From Gaiellales bacterium (GTDB lineage: Bacteria; Actinomycetota; Thermoleophilia; Gaiellales; F1-60-MAGs149): 9,120 bases of DNA. Positions 1 to 5,877 of this stretch are shown piece after piece. Made by a program: the position numbers and the translations under genes. Where the stretch lies: the NCBI GenBank assembly GCA_030831375.1, contig JAURLF010000099.1, forward strand, positions 1 through 9,120. Direction: 5' to 3'. The notes below the pieces were generated by a model. It made no database searches. It was given only the letters and a program-made list of their open reading frames with translations, and was not told the DNA's origin. Numbering within the stretch: the first letter of the stretch is position 1; each line of letters opens with the position of its first letter.

Positions 1-168
1 CAGCCAGATCGTGCCGGGGGCCACCCAGGCGAGGGTGACCAGCGGGGAACGACGCGGCCCGGAGGTGGCGTGCACGGCGACCGCGGAGCCGCCCGTCAGG
101 GACTCGGCCTCTGCGACTTCGCGCTTTGCCTCCTCGAGCGCCGCGTGCTTGGCGTCGTCACTGCTCAA
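1..168 (-). CDS. ABC transporter permease, N-terminal fragment (cut by window edge)
   Basis: Reading the minus strand from a TTG codon at 168-166 gives 56 residues that run off the window edge in frame. They begin MSSDDAKHAALEEAKREV and end in LVTLAWVAPGTIWL. The first ~38 residues are charged and cytoplasmic-looking; the hydrophobic end looks like the start of the first membrane segment of a PotB/PotH-type importer permease. The start overlaps the 3' end of the ATPase gene by 11 bases, in another frame, which suggests translational coupling. A GAGGA stretch lies about 9-10 nt upstream of the TTG. Position directly after a binding protein and ATPase fits the inner-membrane permease of the same importer. 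No ATG lies nearby in frame, and a GTG overlapping the ATPase stop is in a frame that soon hits a stop. The assignment rests on context plus this short segment. Confidence 0.7.
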   Translation of the reverse strand, partial: MSSDDAKHAALEEAKREVAEAESLTGGSAVAVHATSGPRRSPLVTLAWVAPGTIWL

Positions 169-1237
169 GGAGATGACCGTCCTCGATCGCCCAGGAGGCG
201 GTGACGTCCTTGCCCTCGTAGGCGCGGATCTCGGAGTAGCGGTCCTCGTGCACCTTGGCCATGAACGGCTGCCCGCCCAGGTCGAGGTGCAGCTTGACCG
301 AGTCGCCGAGGTACTCGGCGAAGTCGAGCCGGACCTTCACGCCGTTGACCGCGGGGGCCGCGTCGGTGGAGACCTTCACGGCGCTCGCGCGGATCGCCAT
401 CGAGGCGGGCTGGCCGGTGGTCCCGGTGCCCTGGACCTCGAGCGTGCCGTGCGGCGAGTCGATCACCACGTTGCCGCCGTTCGTGCCGGAGACCGTGCCG
501 TGGAAGACGTTGTTGTCGCCCATGAACTTGGCGACGAACTCGTTGCGGGGATGGCGGGCGAGCTCCTCGGGGGTGCCGACCTGCTGGATGATCGCGTCGC
601 CCATCACGACGATGCGGTCGGCCATCGACAGCGCCTCCTCCTGGTTGTGCGTCACGTGGATGAACGTGATGCCCAGCTCGCGCTGCAGGGCGCGCAGCTC
701 GACGCGCATCTTCATCTGCAGCAGGCGGTCGAGGTCGCCGAGCGGCTCGTCGAGCAGGATCGCCTTCGGGCGCGTGACGAGCACGCGGGCGAGGGCGACG
801 CGCTGCTGCTGGCCGCCCGAGAGCTCGCGCGGCTTGCGGTCGATCATCTTGGTCAGGCCCACGAGGTCGATCGCGGCCTTGGCCTGCGCCTCGCGCTCGA
901 CCTTGTCGACGCCCTGCATCTTGAGCCCGAAGGCCACGTTCTGCAGGACGGACTTGTGCGGGAACAGGGCGTAGTGCTGGAACACCGTGGTGATCGGGCG
1001 CTCCGCCGGCGAGACGCCGTTCATCAGCGCGCCATCGATCGTGATCGTGCCGCTCGAAGGGTCGTCATGCCCGCCGATCATGCGCAGCGTGGTCGTCTTC
1101 CCGCAGCCCGAGGGGCCGAGGAAGACGATGTACTCGCCGTTCTGCACGTGGAGGTTGACATCGGCTACGGCCGTGACGTCGCCGGGGAAGACCCGGAAGA
1201 CGTCCTTCAGCACCAGCCCGTTCTGCTCGTCGGACAC
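158..1237 (-). CDS. ABC importer ATPase (PotA/FbpC-like, spermidine/putrescine type)
   Basis: This is the 359-residue cytoplasmic ATPase that powers the importer. All nucleotide-binding motifs are present: Walker A GPSGCGKTT at residues 41-49, the Q-loop Gln87 in VFQHYALFPH, the signature LSGGQQQR at 139-146, Walker B AILLDE at 159-164 and the switch His197 in HVTHNQEEAL. The D-loop reads GDLD rather than the commoner SALD or GALD. From about residue 240 a TOBE-type C-terminal domain follows, and the length matches the PotA/UgpC/MalK class. The start is GTG at 1237; no better in-frame start exists before the next Met, which lies beyond Walker A. There is no good Shine-Dalgarno, only AGG abutting the GTG, so initiation may be weak compared with the binding-protein gene upstream. 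The gene is second in the operon, 82 nt after the binding protein. The ATPase call is firm; the substrate is not readable from it. Confidence 0.95.
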   Translation of the reverse strand: MSDEQNGLVLKDVFRVFPGDVTAVADVNLHVQNGEYIVFLGPSGCGKTTTLRMIGGHDDPSSGTITIDGALMNGVSPAERPITTVFQHYALFPHKSVLQNVAFGLKMQGVDKVEREAQAKAAIDLVGLTKMIDRKPRELSGGQQQRVALARVLVTRPKAILLDEPLGDLDRLLQMKMRVELRALQRELGITFIHVTHNQEEALSMADRIVVMGDAIIQQVGTPEELARHPRNEFVAKFMGDNNVFHGTVSGTNGGNVVIDSPHGTLEVQGTGTTGQPASMAIRASAVKVSTDAAPAVNGVKVRLDFAEYLGDSVKLHLDLGGQPFMAKVHEDRYSEIRAYEGKDVTASWAIEDGHLLEQ

Positions 1238-1268
1238 CCTGGTTACCGTCTTTCGCTTGGAGAGAGAT

Positions 1269-1294
1269 GGAGGGGCGGCCGAAGCCGCCCCTCC
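1269..1294 (-). promoter_or_regulatory. Intercistronic hairpin with UUCG tetraloop
   Basis: On the minus-strand transcript the arms GGAGGGGCGGC and GCCGCCCCTCC pair perfectly over 11 bp around a TTCG loop, an exceptionally stable tetraloop. It lies 25 nt after the stop of the binding-protein gene and 31 nt before the ATPase start. There is no T-run after the stem (the following bases are ATCTCTCTCC), so it is not a classical intrinsic terminator. The likely role is partial termination or protection of the upstream mRNA 3' end. Either would give more binding protein than ATPase and permease, as is known for hairpins in other importer operons. Confidence 0.6.
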
Positions 1295-1319
1295 GTTGTC
1301 GTGCTCGACAGGTGAACGC

Positions 1320-2705
1320 CTAGGCGCTCTTGAACTCCTGCCACTTCTGGGTCAGGTAGTCGGCCTCGTCCATGCGGGAGTTCCACACGGCGAAGTTGCC
1401 GCACCGATCCTCGTACGAGCCGCCGTCGCGGACCTCGCCCTCCATGATCGTCGGCTGGCCGAACGGATCGTTGAGGGTCGTGGTCGCCGCGGCGCCGTCG
1501 AGGTAGTAGCCCTGGTAGGCCTCGCCGTCGGGGAAGGCCCCGAGCCCCTCGTAGGAGGAGTTGATGACGGCGTTGTAGTAGCCCTGGGCGGCCATGATGC
1601 CGGCCGGCTCGGGCGTGTTCCACCAGTTCAGGTACGCCATCGCGGCGGCCTGCTTGGACGGGTCGTCGGCCACGTGCGAGAAGACCGAGTTGCCGCCGCC
1701 CCAGCCGCGGTAGCCCTCCGTCGGCGCGGCGTACCGCACCGGGAAGTCCTGCGCCTGGAGCAGGGAGACCGCCGGGGACCACATGGACTCGACGAGGACC
1801 TCGCCGGAGCTCATGAAGTTGACGGACTCGTCGAAGGTGGCCCAGAACCCGCGGAACCAGCCCTCCTTCTTCTTCGAGATCAGGAACGACATGATCTCGT
1901 CGATCTCCTCCTTCGTCATGTTGCCCTTGTCGACGAAGGTCATGACGCCGGCGGCCTCGGCGGCCATCGCCGCGTCCATCAGGCCGATCTCCGGGTCGTC
2001 GATGAGGGCGACCTTGCCCTTGACCTCGGGCGCGAACATGATGCCCCACGAGGTCTGCTCGCCCAGCTCCTTCTCGTTGTAGCCGAAGGAGTCGGAGTTG
2101 TGGTTGCCCGGGACCATGGTGATCATGTCCGTCTTGTTGCCCTCGCCGGCGAGCTCGGTGTTCGAGTTCGCGAAGAGCTTGCGGAACGGCGCGTCACCCT
2201 GGCCGGGGTTGTTCCCCTCCGCGAGCGCGCCGTCGCTGATCAGCGGCGAGATCTCGGAGAAGCGGGTCATCGACGAGGTCGGGATGGCCTGCAGGTTGCC
2301 CGAGGGCCAGATCTGGTCGAGCTGGTGGTAGTAGCCCGACATGATGTCGAACGAGTCCGGCTGGGTCAGCGCGAGCTGCGTGACCTCAGGCGTGGACTTG
2401 ACCGTGAACTCGAGCGTGACGCCCGGGGTCGCGGCCTCGAAGGCGGCCTTGATCGGGTCGATCAGGTCGACGCCCAGACCGACGACGCGGAGCGTGCCCT
2501 GGTAGGGGGCGACCTCCTCGGCGGCGGTGGTCTCCTCGGCGGCGGCGGTGTCGGCGCCGGCGCTCGAGGTCGAGCCCGAGTCGTCGGAGCCGCCGCACGC
2601 GGCGAGCGCGCCCATGGCGGTCAGGCCGACGGCGCCCAGGCCGGCGTTCCTGACGAACTGGCGACGATTCATGCGGCGCATGTCGTCCGATTCCGGATTG
2701 CTCAT
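1320..2705 (-). CDS. Tat-exported lipoprotein, ABC substrate-binding protein (PotD-like)
   Basis: This 461-residue protein is the predicted ligand-capturing component of the importer, anchored on the outer face of the membrane. The N-terminus has a twin-arginine motif, NRRQFVRN (residues 13-20), a hydrophobic stretch, and a lipobox LAAC ending at Cys37. That indicates folded export by Tat and lipidation. Residues 38-64 form a Gly/Ser/Thr/Ala linker with many acidic residues. From about residue 68 (YQGTLRVVGLG) the fold resembles the spermidine/putrescine-binding family (PotD/COG0687). It is longer than the usual ~350 residues, partly because of the linker. The ATG at 2705 is preceded by AGGGGGG five bases upstream, which favours it over Met9 or Met12. 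It is the first gene of the ATPase/permease operon, behind a consensus promoter. The ligand cannot be read from sequence; the nearby amidase suggests a nitrogen compound, not necessarily a polyamine. Confidence 0.9.
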   Translation of the reverse strand: MSNPESDDMRRMNRRQFVRNAGLGAVGLTAMGALAACGGSDDSGSTSSAGADTAAAEETTAAEEVAPYQGTLRVVGLGVDLIDPIKAAFEAATPGVTLEFTVKSTPEVTQLALTQPDSFDIMSGYYHQLDQIWPSGNLQAIPTSSMTRFSEISPLISDGALAEGNNPGQGDAPFRKLFANSNTELAGEGNKTDMITMVPGNHNSDSFGYNEKELGEQTSWGIMFAPEVKGKVALIDDPEIGLMDAAMAAEAAGVMTFVDKGNMTKEEIDEIMSFLISKKKEGWFRGFWATFDESVNFMSSGEVLVESMWSPAVSLLQAQDFPVRYAAPTEGYRGWGGGNSVFSHVADDPSKQAAAMAYLNWWNTPEPAGIMAAQGYYNAVINSSYEGLGAFPDGEAYQGYYLDGAAATTTLNDPFGQPTIMEGEVRDGGSYEDRCGNFAVWNSRMDEADYLTQKWQEFKSA

Positions 2706-2710
2706 CCGTT

Positions 2711-2717
2711 CCCCCCT
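2711..2717 (-). promoter_or_regulatory. Ribosome binding site of the binding-protein gene
   Basis: On the minus strand AGGGGGG lies five bases (AACGG) before the ATG at 2705. This strong purine tract decides the start of the binding protein, and contrasts with the poor site in front of the ATPase. Confidence 0.7.
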
Positions 2718-2727
2718 GTTGGTCTCG

Positions 2728-2747
2728 TGCGGTCCGGCCGGACCGCA
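2728..2747 (-). promoter_or_regulatory. Perfect 20-bp palindrome in the leader of the ABC operon
   Basis: TGCGGTCCGGCCGGACCGCA is a perfect palindrome with two 10-bp arms and no spacer. It lies about 46 nt downstream of the predicted transcription start and 22 nt before the binding-protein ATG. As DNA it suits a homodimeric repressor acting as a downstream roadblock. As RNA the arms could form a short hairpin near the ribosome site. No regulator gene is in the window to pair with it. Chance palindromes are commoner in GC-rich DNA, but 10 matched pairs in a short leader is notable. Confidence 0.55.
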
Positions 2748-2783
2748 ATGTCTCCTCTACCGGCGTGACCGCGGGCGCGGAAG

Positions 2784-2793
2784 TCACCGGTGA
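2784..2793 (-). promoter_or_regulatory. 10-bp palindrome at the predicted transcription start
   Basis: TCACCGGTGA is a perfect palindrome whose edge coincides with the transcription start expected from the -10 box at 2800-2805. Its position is that of a classical operator over +1. It is short, so it could be chance. Confidence 0.35.
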
Positions 2794-2799
2794 ACAGAG

Positions 2800-2828
2800 G
2801 TTATAGGCGGGGCCGGACGGCGTGTCAA
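2800..2828 (-). promoter_or_regulatory. Consensus housekeeping promoter of the ABC importer operon
   Basis: Reading the minus strand, TTGACA (2828-2823) is a perfect -35 hexamer. It is followed by exactly 17 bases and then TATAAC (2805-2800), a near-perfect -10. Transcription should start near 2793-2794, leaving a leader of about 88 nt before the binding-protein ATG. This is the best promoter in the window and is nearly sigma70-consensus, so the operon may be strongly expressed unless held down by the palindromes in its leader. Confidence 0.8.
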
Positions 2829-2899
2829 ACCGGTGTGCCCGGTCATACAGCCAAAACCCGGACCCCTGCGTGGCCACGTCGTATGGCAGTATGGGCTGT

Positions 2900-2916
2900 C
2901 GGGTCGCGGCGACCCG
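2900..2916. repeat. Inverted repeat upstream of the amidohydrolase gene
   Basis: CGGGTCGC and GCGACCCG are perfect 8-bp arms around a single G. The repeat lies 16 bases before the -10 hexamer of the plus-strand gene, so it overlaps where the -35 would be and could be an operator. The only support is symmetry and position. Confidence 0.3.
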
Positions 2917-2932
2917 CCAGCCCGGGGCGCGG

Positions 2933-2938
2933 TACGGT
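2933..2938 (+). promoter_or_regulatory. Putative -10 box for leaderless transcription of the amidohydrolase
   Basis: TACGGT fits the actinobacterial TANNNT -10 pattern and lies exactly seven bases before the ATG at 2946. The transcript would therefore begin at or next to the start codon. No Shine-Dalgarno is visible just before this ATG, and no clear TTGACA-like -35 is present. The same geometry recurs at 6848-6853. Confidence 0.5.
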
Positions 2939-2945
2939 ATCCGCC

Positions 2946-4196
2946 ATGGCGACCCTCCTCATCCGCGGCGCGGTCCAGGGCGACGATCCGGCGCTCCCGG
3001 TCGGCGACATCCTCATCCGGGACGGCGTGATCGCCGAGCGCGGCCCGGGCCTCGAGGTCGACCCCGCGCCCGACGAGGAGCACGAGGAGCTCGACGCCGC
3101 GGGCCTCGTCGCGCTGCCCGGCGCGATCGACGCCCACGCCCGGATCGCCGATCCGCGCACGCCGCGGGCGCCCGCCGACGACCTCGGCTCCGGCACGATC
3201 GCGGCGGCCCGCGGCGGCGTGACCACGATCCTCGCACCCGTGGTGGCCACCGCGCCCGACACCCCGCCGATGGCCTTCGACGGGGCGCTGGTGCGCGGAC
3301 AGGGCAACGTCTTCGTCGACTGGGGCCTGTACGCCGGCGTCGGCCGGCCCGACCCGGGCTCCGCCGACATGCTGCGCGGCCTCGCCGCCCGCGACGGCTT
3401 CGCCGGCGCCTATCTCGACCTCGACGCGGTCGACGAGGCGGCGACCGCCGGCCCCGGCGCGATCCTGCGCATCGCCGGTCTCGCCGACGTCCCGATCACG
3501 GTGCGCGCCGCGGGCCTCCGCGGGGCCGAGGCCGAGCACCGCCGGATCGGGGTCCTCGCGGACCTCGGCGCGCTGGCCGACGTGCGCCCGCACCTCGTGG
3601 GGGTGGCGACGGCCCGCGGGGCCGAGGCCCTCGATGGCGGCGTCACCGCCTCGACCACCGTGGCGAACCTCTGCCTCGACGGGCTGCCCGAGGGCGTGGC
3701 CGTGCGGCCGCCGCTCGGCGACGCGGACGACCGCGACGCGCTCTGGGCCGCGCTCGCCGACGGCCGCCTCGAGGGCGTCGTCTCGGATCACCGCTCCGAG
3801 CCCCTCAACGGGGCGGCCGGCTGGGTCGGGATCGCCGCCGTGGAGCTGCTCGTGCCGGCGCTCCTCACCCACGGGGTGGCCGCCGGGCGGATCGACCTGC
3901 CGACGCTCTGCGAGATCATCGCCGGACGGCCCGCCCGCCGGCTCGGCCTCGACGGCCGCAAGGGGTCGCTGGCCGTGGGCGCCGACGGCGACGTCCTGCT
4001 GGTCGACCCGGAGCGCACCTGGGTGGTCGAACCCGAGGGGCTCGAGGGTCGCGGCAAGGCCCCGGCCTGGCATGGGCGCGAGCTGACCGGCGCCGTCGTG
4101 CACGTCCTCTCGCGCGGCCAGCGGATCGTGGCCGACGGGGCGCCCCTGTTCCGGCCCGGGCGGGGCCGCCCGGCCTTCGCCGGGCGCGGCGCCTAG
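2946..4196 (+). CDS. Dihydroorotase/hydantoinase-like amidohydrolase with degenerate metal site
   Basis: A 416-residue amidohydrolase-superfamily protein, about the length of type I dihydroorotases. Typical family stretches are ILIRDGVIAERG (23-34), LPGAIDAHARI (57-67), GGVTTILAP (90-98), SDHRSEP (280-286), CEIIAGRPARRLGL (322-335) and KGSLAVGADGDVLLVDP (339-355). The active site is eroded. The HxH pair reads H64-A-R66 (CGG codon at 3141-3143). No lysine is seen at the usual carbamylated position (around Tyr156). The VHxE-like histidine is Arg187, and the next His position in LVGVA is about Gly229. Of the usual ligands only His64 and Asp281 remain. The frame is intact over the whole length, so it is not a decaying pseudogene. 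It may be a non-catalytic homologue like PyrC' of Pseudomonas, which supports aspartate transcarbamoylase assembly, or have altered chemistry. The ATG fits a leaderless start, and upstream in-frame residues would run through the divergent promoter. The stop overlaps the convergent SDR stop. Confidence 0.85.
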   Translation: MATLLIRGAVQGDDPALPVGDILIRDGVIAERGPGLEVDPAPDEEHEELDAAGLVALPGAIDAHARIADPRTPRAPADDLGSGTIAAARGGVTTILAPVVATAPDTPPMAFDGALVRGQGNVFVDWGLYAGVGRPDPGSADMLRGLAARDGFAGAYLDLDAVDEAATAGPGAILRIAGLADVPITVRAAGLRGAEAEHRRIGVLADLGALADVRPHLVGVATARGAEALDGGVTASTTVANLCLDGLPEGVAVRPPLGDADDRDALWAALADGRLEGVVSDHRSEPLNGAAGWVGIAAVELLVPALLTHGVAAGRIDLPTLCEIIAGRPARRLGLDGRKGSLAVGADGDVLLVDPERTWVVEPEGLEGRGKAPAWHGRELTGAVVHVLSRGQRIVADGAPLFRPGRGRPAFAGRGA

Positions 4197-4984
4197 AGCG
4201 GCAGCTCGGGCTCGCCCGCCGTCCAGCCGCCGTCGACGGGCAGGACGACGCCCGTGATCAGGCTCGCCGCCGGCGAGGCGAGGAAGGCGATCACCCCGCC
4301 GATGTCCCTCGGCTGGCCGACGCGGCCGATCGGGATCCGGCGGATCGCGGCGGCATGCACCTCCGGGATCTCCAGCATCGGCGCCGCCATCGGCGTCCAG
4401 ATGAAGGTCGGGCAGATCGCGTTGACGGTGACGCCGTGCTTGGCCCAGTCGATCGCGAGGCTGCGCGCCAGCGTGGCCACCGCGCCCTTCGACATCGAGT
4501 AGCCGGCCTGGCTCGGCAGGCTGACGAGGGCCGCCTGCGACGAGATCAGCACGATCGACCCGCGCCCGGCGGGGATCATCGAGCGCGACGCCGCCACGGC
4601 CCAGTGGAACGAGCCCTTGACGTTGACGTCCCAGAGGGTGTCGAGGTCGGCCTCCCTGACCTCCTCGGCGGTGACGTTCTCGGTCAGCACGCCGGCGCAG
4701 GTCGCGAGCGCGGTGATCGGGCCGAGCTCCGCGACCACCCGGTCGGCGCAGGCGTCGACCGCGGCCTTGTCGGAGACGTCGCAGCCGAGGGCGAGCGCGC
4801 GCCGGCCGAGCGCCTCGACCATCGCCGCGGTCTCGGCGCAGCGCTCGGGGTCGCGGTCGACCAGCGCCACGTCGGCGCCCTGCTGGGCGAGCGCGACGGC
4901 GGCGGCCTGGCCGATGCCCTGGGCGGCGCCGGTGACGACGGCGACGCCGTCGACGGCGAACGAGACGGTGTGGTCCTGCGGCAT
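4193..4984 (-). CDS. SDR family NAD(P)-dependent oxidoreductase
   Basis: A 263-residue classical short-chain dehydrogenase, complete in length. It has the cofactor motif TGAAQGIG (residues 18-25). Asp43, at the end of beta-2 in ALVDRD, favours NAD(H) over NADP(H). Also present are CAG (96-98), the structural Asn121 in NVKG, catalytic Ser149, and Tyr162/Lys166 in YSMSK. The C-terminal GVVLPVDGGW is typical of the FabG-like group. It would reversibly oxidise an alcohol, often a 3-hydroxyacyl group or secondary alcohol; the substrate is unknown. It is last in a three-gene operon, starting 4 nt after the HIBADH-like stop with a perfect AAGGAGG nine bases before its ATG. Its stop codon overlaps that of the convergent amidohydrolase gene through CTAG, so no intergenic terminator exists there. 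Confidence 0.93.
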   Translation of the reverse strand: MPQDHTVSFAVDGVAVVTGAAQGIGQAAAVALAQQGADVALVDRDPERCAETAAMVEALGRRALALGCDVSDKAAVDACADRVVAELGPITALATCAGVLTENVTAEEVREADLDTLWDVNVKGSFHWAVAASRSMIPAGRGSIVLISSQAALVSLPSQAGYSMSKGAVATLARSLAIDWAKHGVTVNAICPTFIWTPMAAPMLEIPEVHAAAIRRIPIGRVGQPRDIGGVIAFLASPAASLITGVVLPVDGGWTAGEPELPL

Positions 4985-4988
4985 GGCG

Positions 4989-5870
4989 CTAGGCCTCCTT
5001 GGTGCGGGCGGCGTGGATCAGGCCCGAGTAGTCGAGCCCGCCCAGGCCCTCGGCCTGGGCCTCGTGGTAGATGGCGGTGACGGCGTCGAGCAGCGACGTG
5101 TCGAGGCCCGCATCGCGCGCGAAGGCCTCGGCGAGCTCGACATCCTTCGTCATCAGGTCGAGCGCGAACAGCGGCTCCCAGTCGCGGTTGGACGGGTGCG
5201 CGTCGTCGATCCCCGGGGCGGGATAGCGGGCGCGCAGGACGCGCGAGTCGCCGGTCGAGCGGGTCAGGATCTCGTACAGGACGGCGTCGTCGAGGCCGGC
5301 GCGCCGCGCCAGTGCGAGCGACAGGCAGAGCGCCGCCATGTGCGTGCCGGCGAGCAGGTTGTTGCAGAGCTTGGCCGCCTGGCCCGTGCCGTGGCCGCCC
5401 GTGCGCACCACGAAGCCCGACCAGGTCGCGGCCAGGGGCTCGACGCGGGCGCAGGCCGCCTCGTCGCCGCCCAGCATCGAGCTGAGCGTGCCCGCCTCGG
5501 CGCCGACGGGACCGCCTGAGAGCGGGCAGTCGACCACGTGCAGGCGCGGCTCGTGGCGCGCGGCGAGCGCCTGCGCGAGCGACGGCGGGCTGGTCGACAC
5601 GTCGACGAGCAGCGCCCCGTCCGGCAGGGCGGACGCGGCCTCGTCGGCGAGCCGCTCGACCAGAGCCGGCGTGGGCAGGGACAGGAGGGCGGCCTCCGCC
5701 CCGGCGCAGGCCTCGGCCACCGAGGCCGCGCGCACGCAGCCCGCGGCCTCGGCCTCGGCGAGCGCGGCCTCGGAGACGTCGAAGGCGCGCACGCGATGGC
5801 CCGCGGCCGCCAGGTGGCGGACGAGGTGCCGGCCCATCGTGCCGACCCCGATGAAGGCGATCTCCGCCAT
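4989..5870 (-). CDS. 3-hydroxyisobutyrate dehydrogenase family NAD(P)-dependent oxidoreductase
   Basis: A complete 293-residue beta-hydroxyacid dehydrogenase. It has an N-terminal Rossmann motif FIGVGTMG (residues 6-13), with Asp31 after beta-2 hinting at NAD(H). Next come the substrate-binding block DCPLSGGPVGAEAGTL (114-129) and the catalytic lysine block GTGQAAKLCNNLL with Lys167 and Asn170/Asn171. Late in the protein is LMTKDVELA (239-247), a conserved helix of the family. The family interconverts 3-hydroxy acids and semialdehydes, such as 3-hydroxyisobutyrate/methylmalonate semialdehyde or glycerate/tartronate semialdehyde. The exact substrate is not readable. It is the middle gene of the operon, seven bases after the HMG-CoA lyase-like stop and without a strong Shine-Dalgarno of its own, so probably translationally coupled. 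With an N-carbamoyl amidase nearby, a role after beta-aminoisobutyrate (thymine route) is attractive but unproven. Confidence 0.9.
   Translation of the reverse strand: MAEIAFIGVGTMGRHLVRHLAAAGHRVRAFDVSEAALAEAEAAGCVRAASVAEACAGAEAALLSLPTPALVERLADEAASALPDGALLVDVSTSPPSLAQALAARHEPRLHVVDCPLSGGPVGAEAGTLSSMLGGDEAACARVEPLAATWSGFVVRTGGHGTGQAAKLCNNLLAGTHMAALCLSLALARRAGLDDAVLYEILTRSTGDSRVLRARYPAPGIDDAHPSNRDWEPLFALDLMTKDVELAEAFARDAGLDTSLLDAVTAIYHEAQAEGLGGLDYSGLIHAARTKEA
4994..5000 (-). promoter_or_regulatory. Ribosome binding site of the SDR gene, inside the preceding gene
   Basis: AAGGAGG on the minus strand is an ideal anti-SD match nine bases before the SDR ATG. It also encodes the Lys-Glu of the C-terminal TKEA of the preceding dehydrogenase, so coding and initiation signals overlap. 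Confidence 0.75.
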
Positions 5871-5877
5871 CGCCGCG

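Noticed and set aside
11..1315. A 434-codon plus-strand frame opposite the ATPase.
   Set aside because: It is the antisense of a clear ABC ATPase, has no coherent domain, and is rich in His, Asp, Val and Leu as complementary frames of GC-rich genes are.
2829..2843. Inverted repeat ACCGG-TGTGC-CCGGT just upstream of the -35 box of the ABC promoter.
   Set aside because: The arms are only five bases long, which is expected often by chance in this composition.
2882..2896. Short direct repeat (TATGGCAG / TATGGGC) resembling an activator site.
   Set aside because: It is imperfect and short, with no second support such as conservation or a regulator gene nearby.
2790..2945. N-terminal extension of the amidohydrolase by 52 residues.
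   Set aside because: The extension is Arg/Pro/Thr-rich, unlike the family, and runs through the divergent consensus promoter. Family similarity begins at the ATG at 2946.
2822..5080. A 752-codon plus-strand open frame rich in Arg, Pro and Gly.
   Set aside because: It is a GC-rich frame shadow across the amidohydrolase, SDR and part of the HIBADH genes. Its composition is low-complexity, and the genes it overlaps have full family motifs in their own frames.
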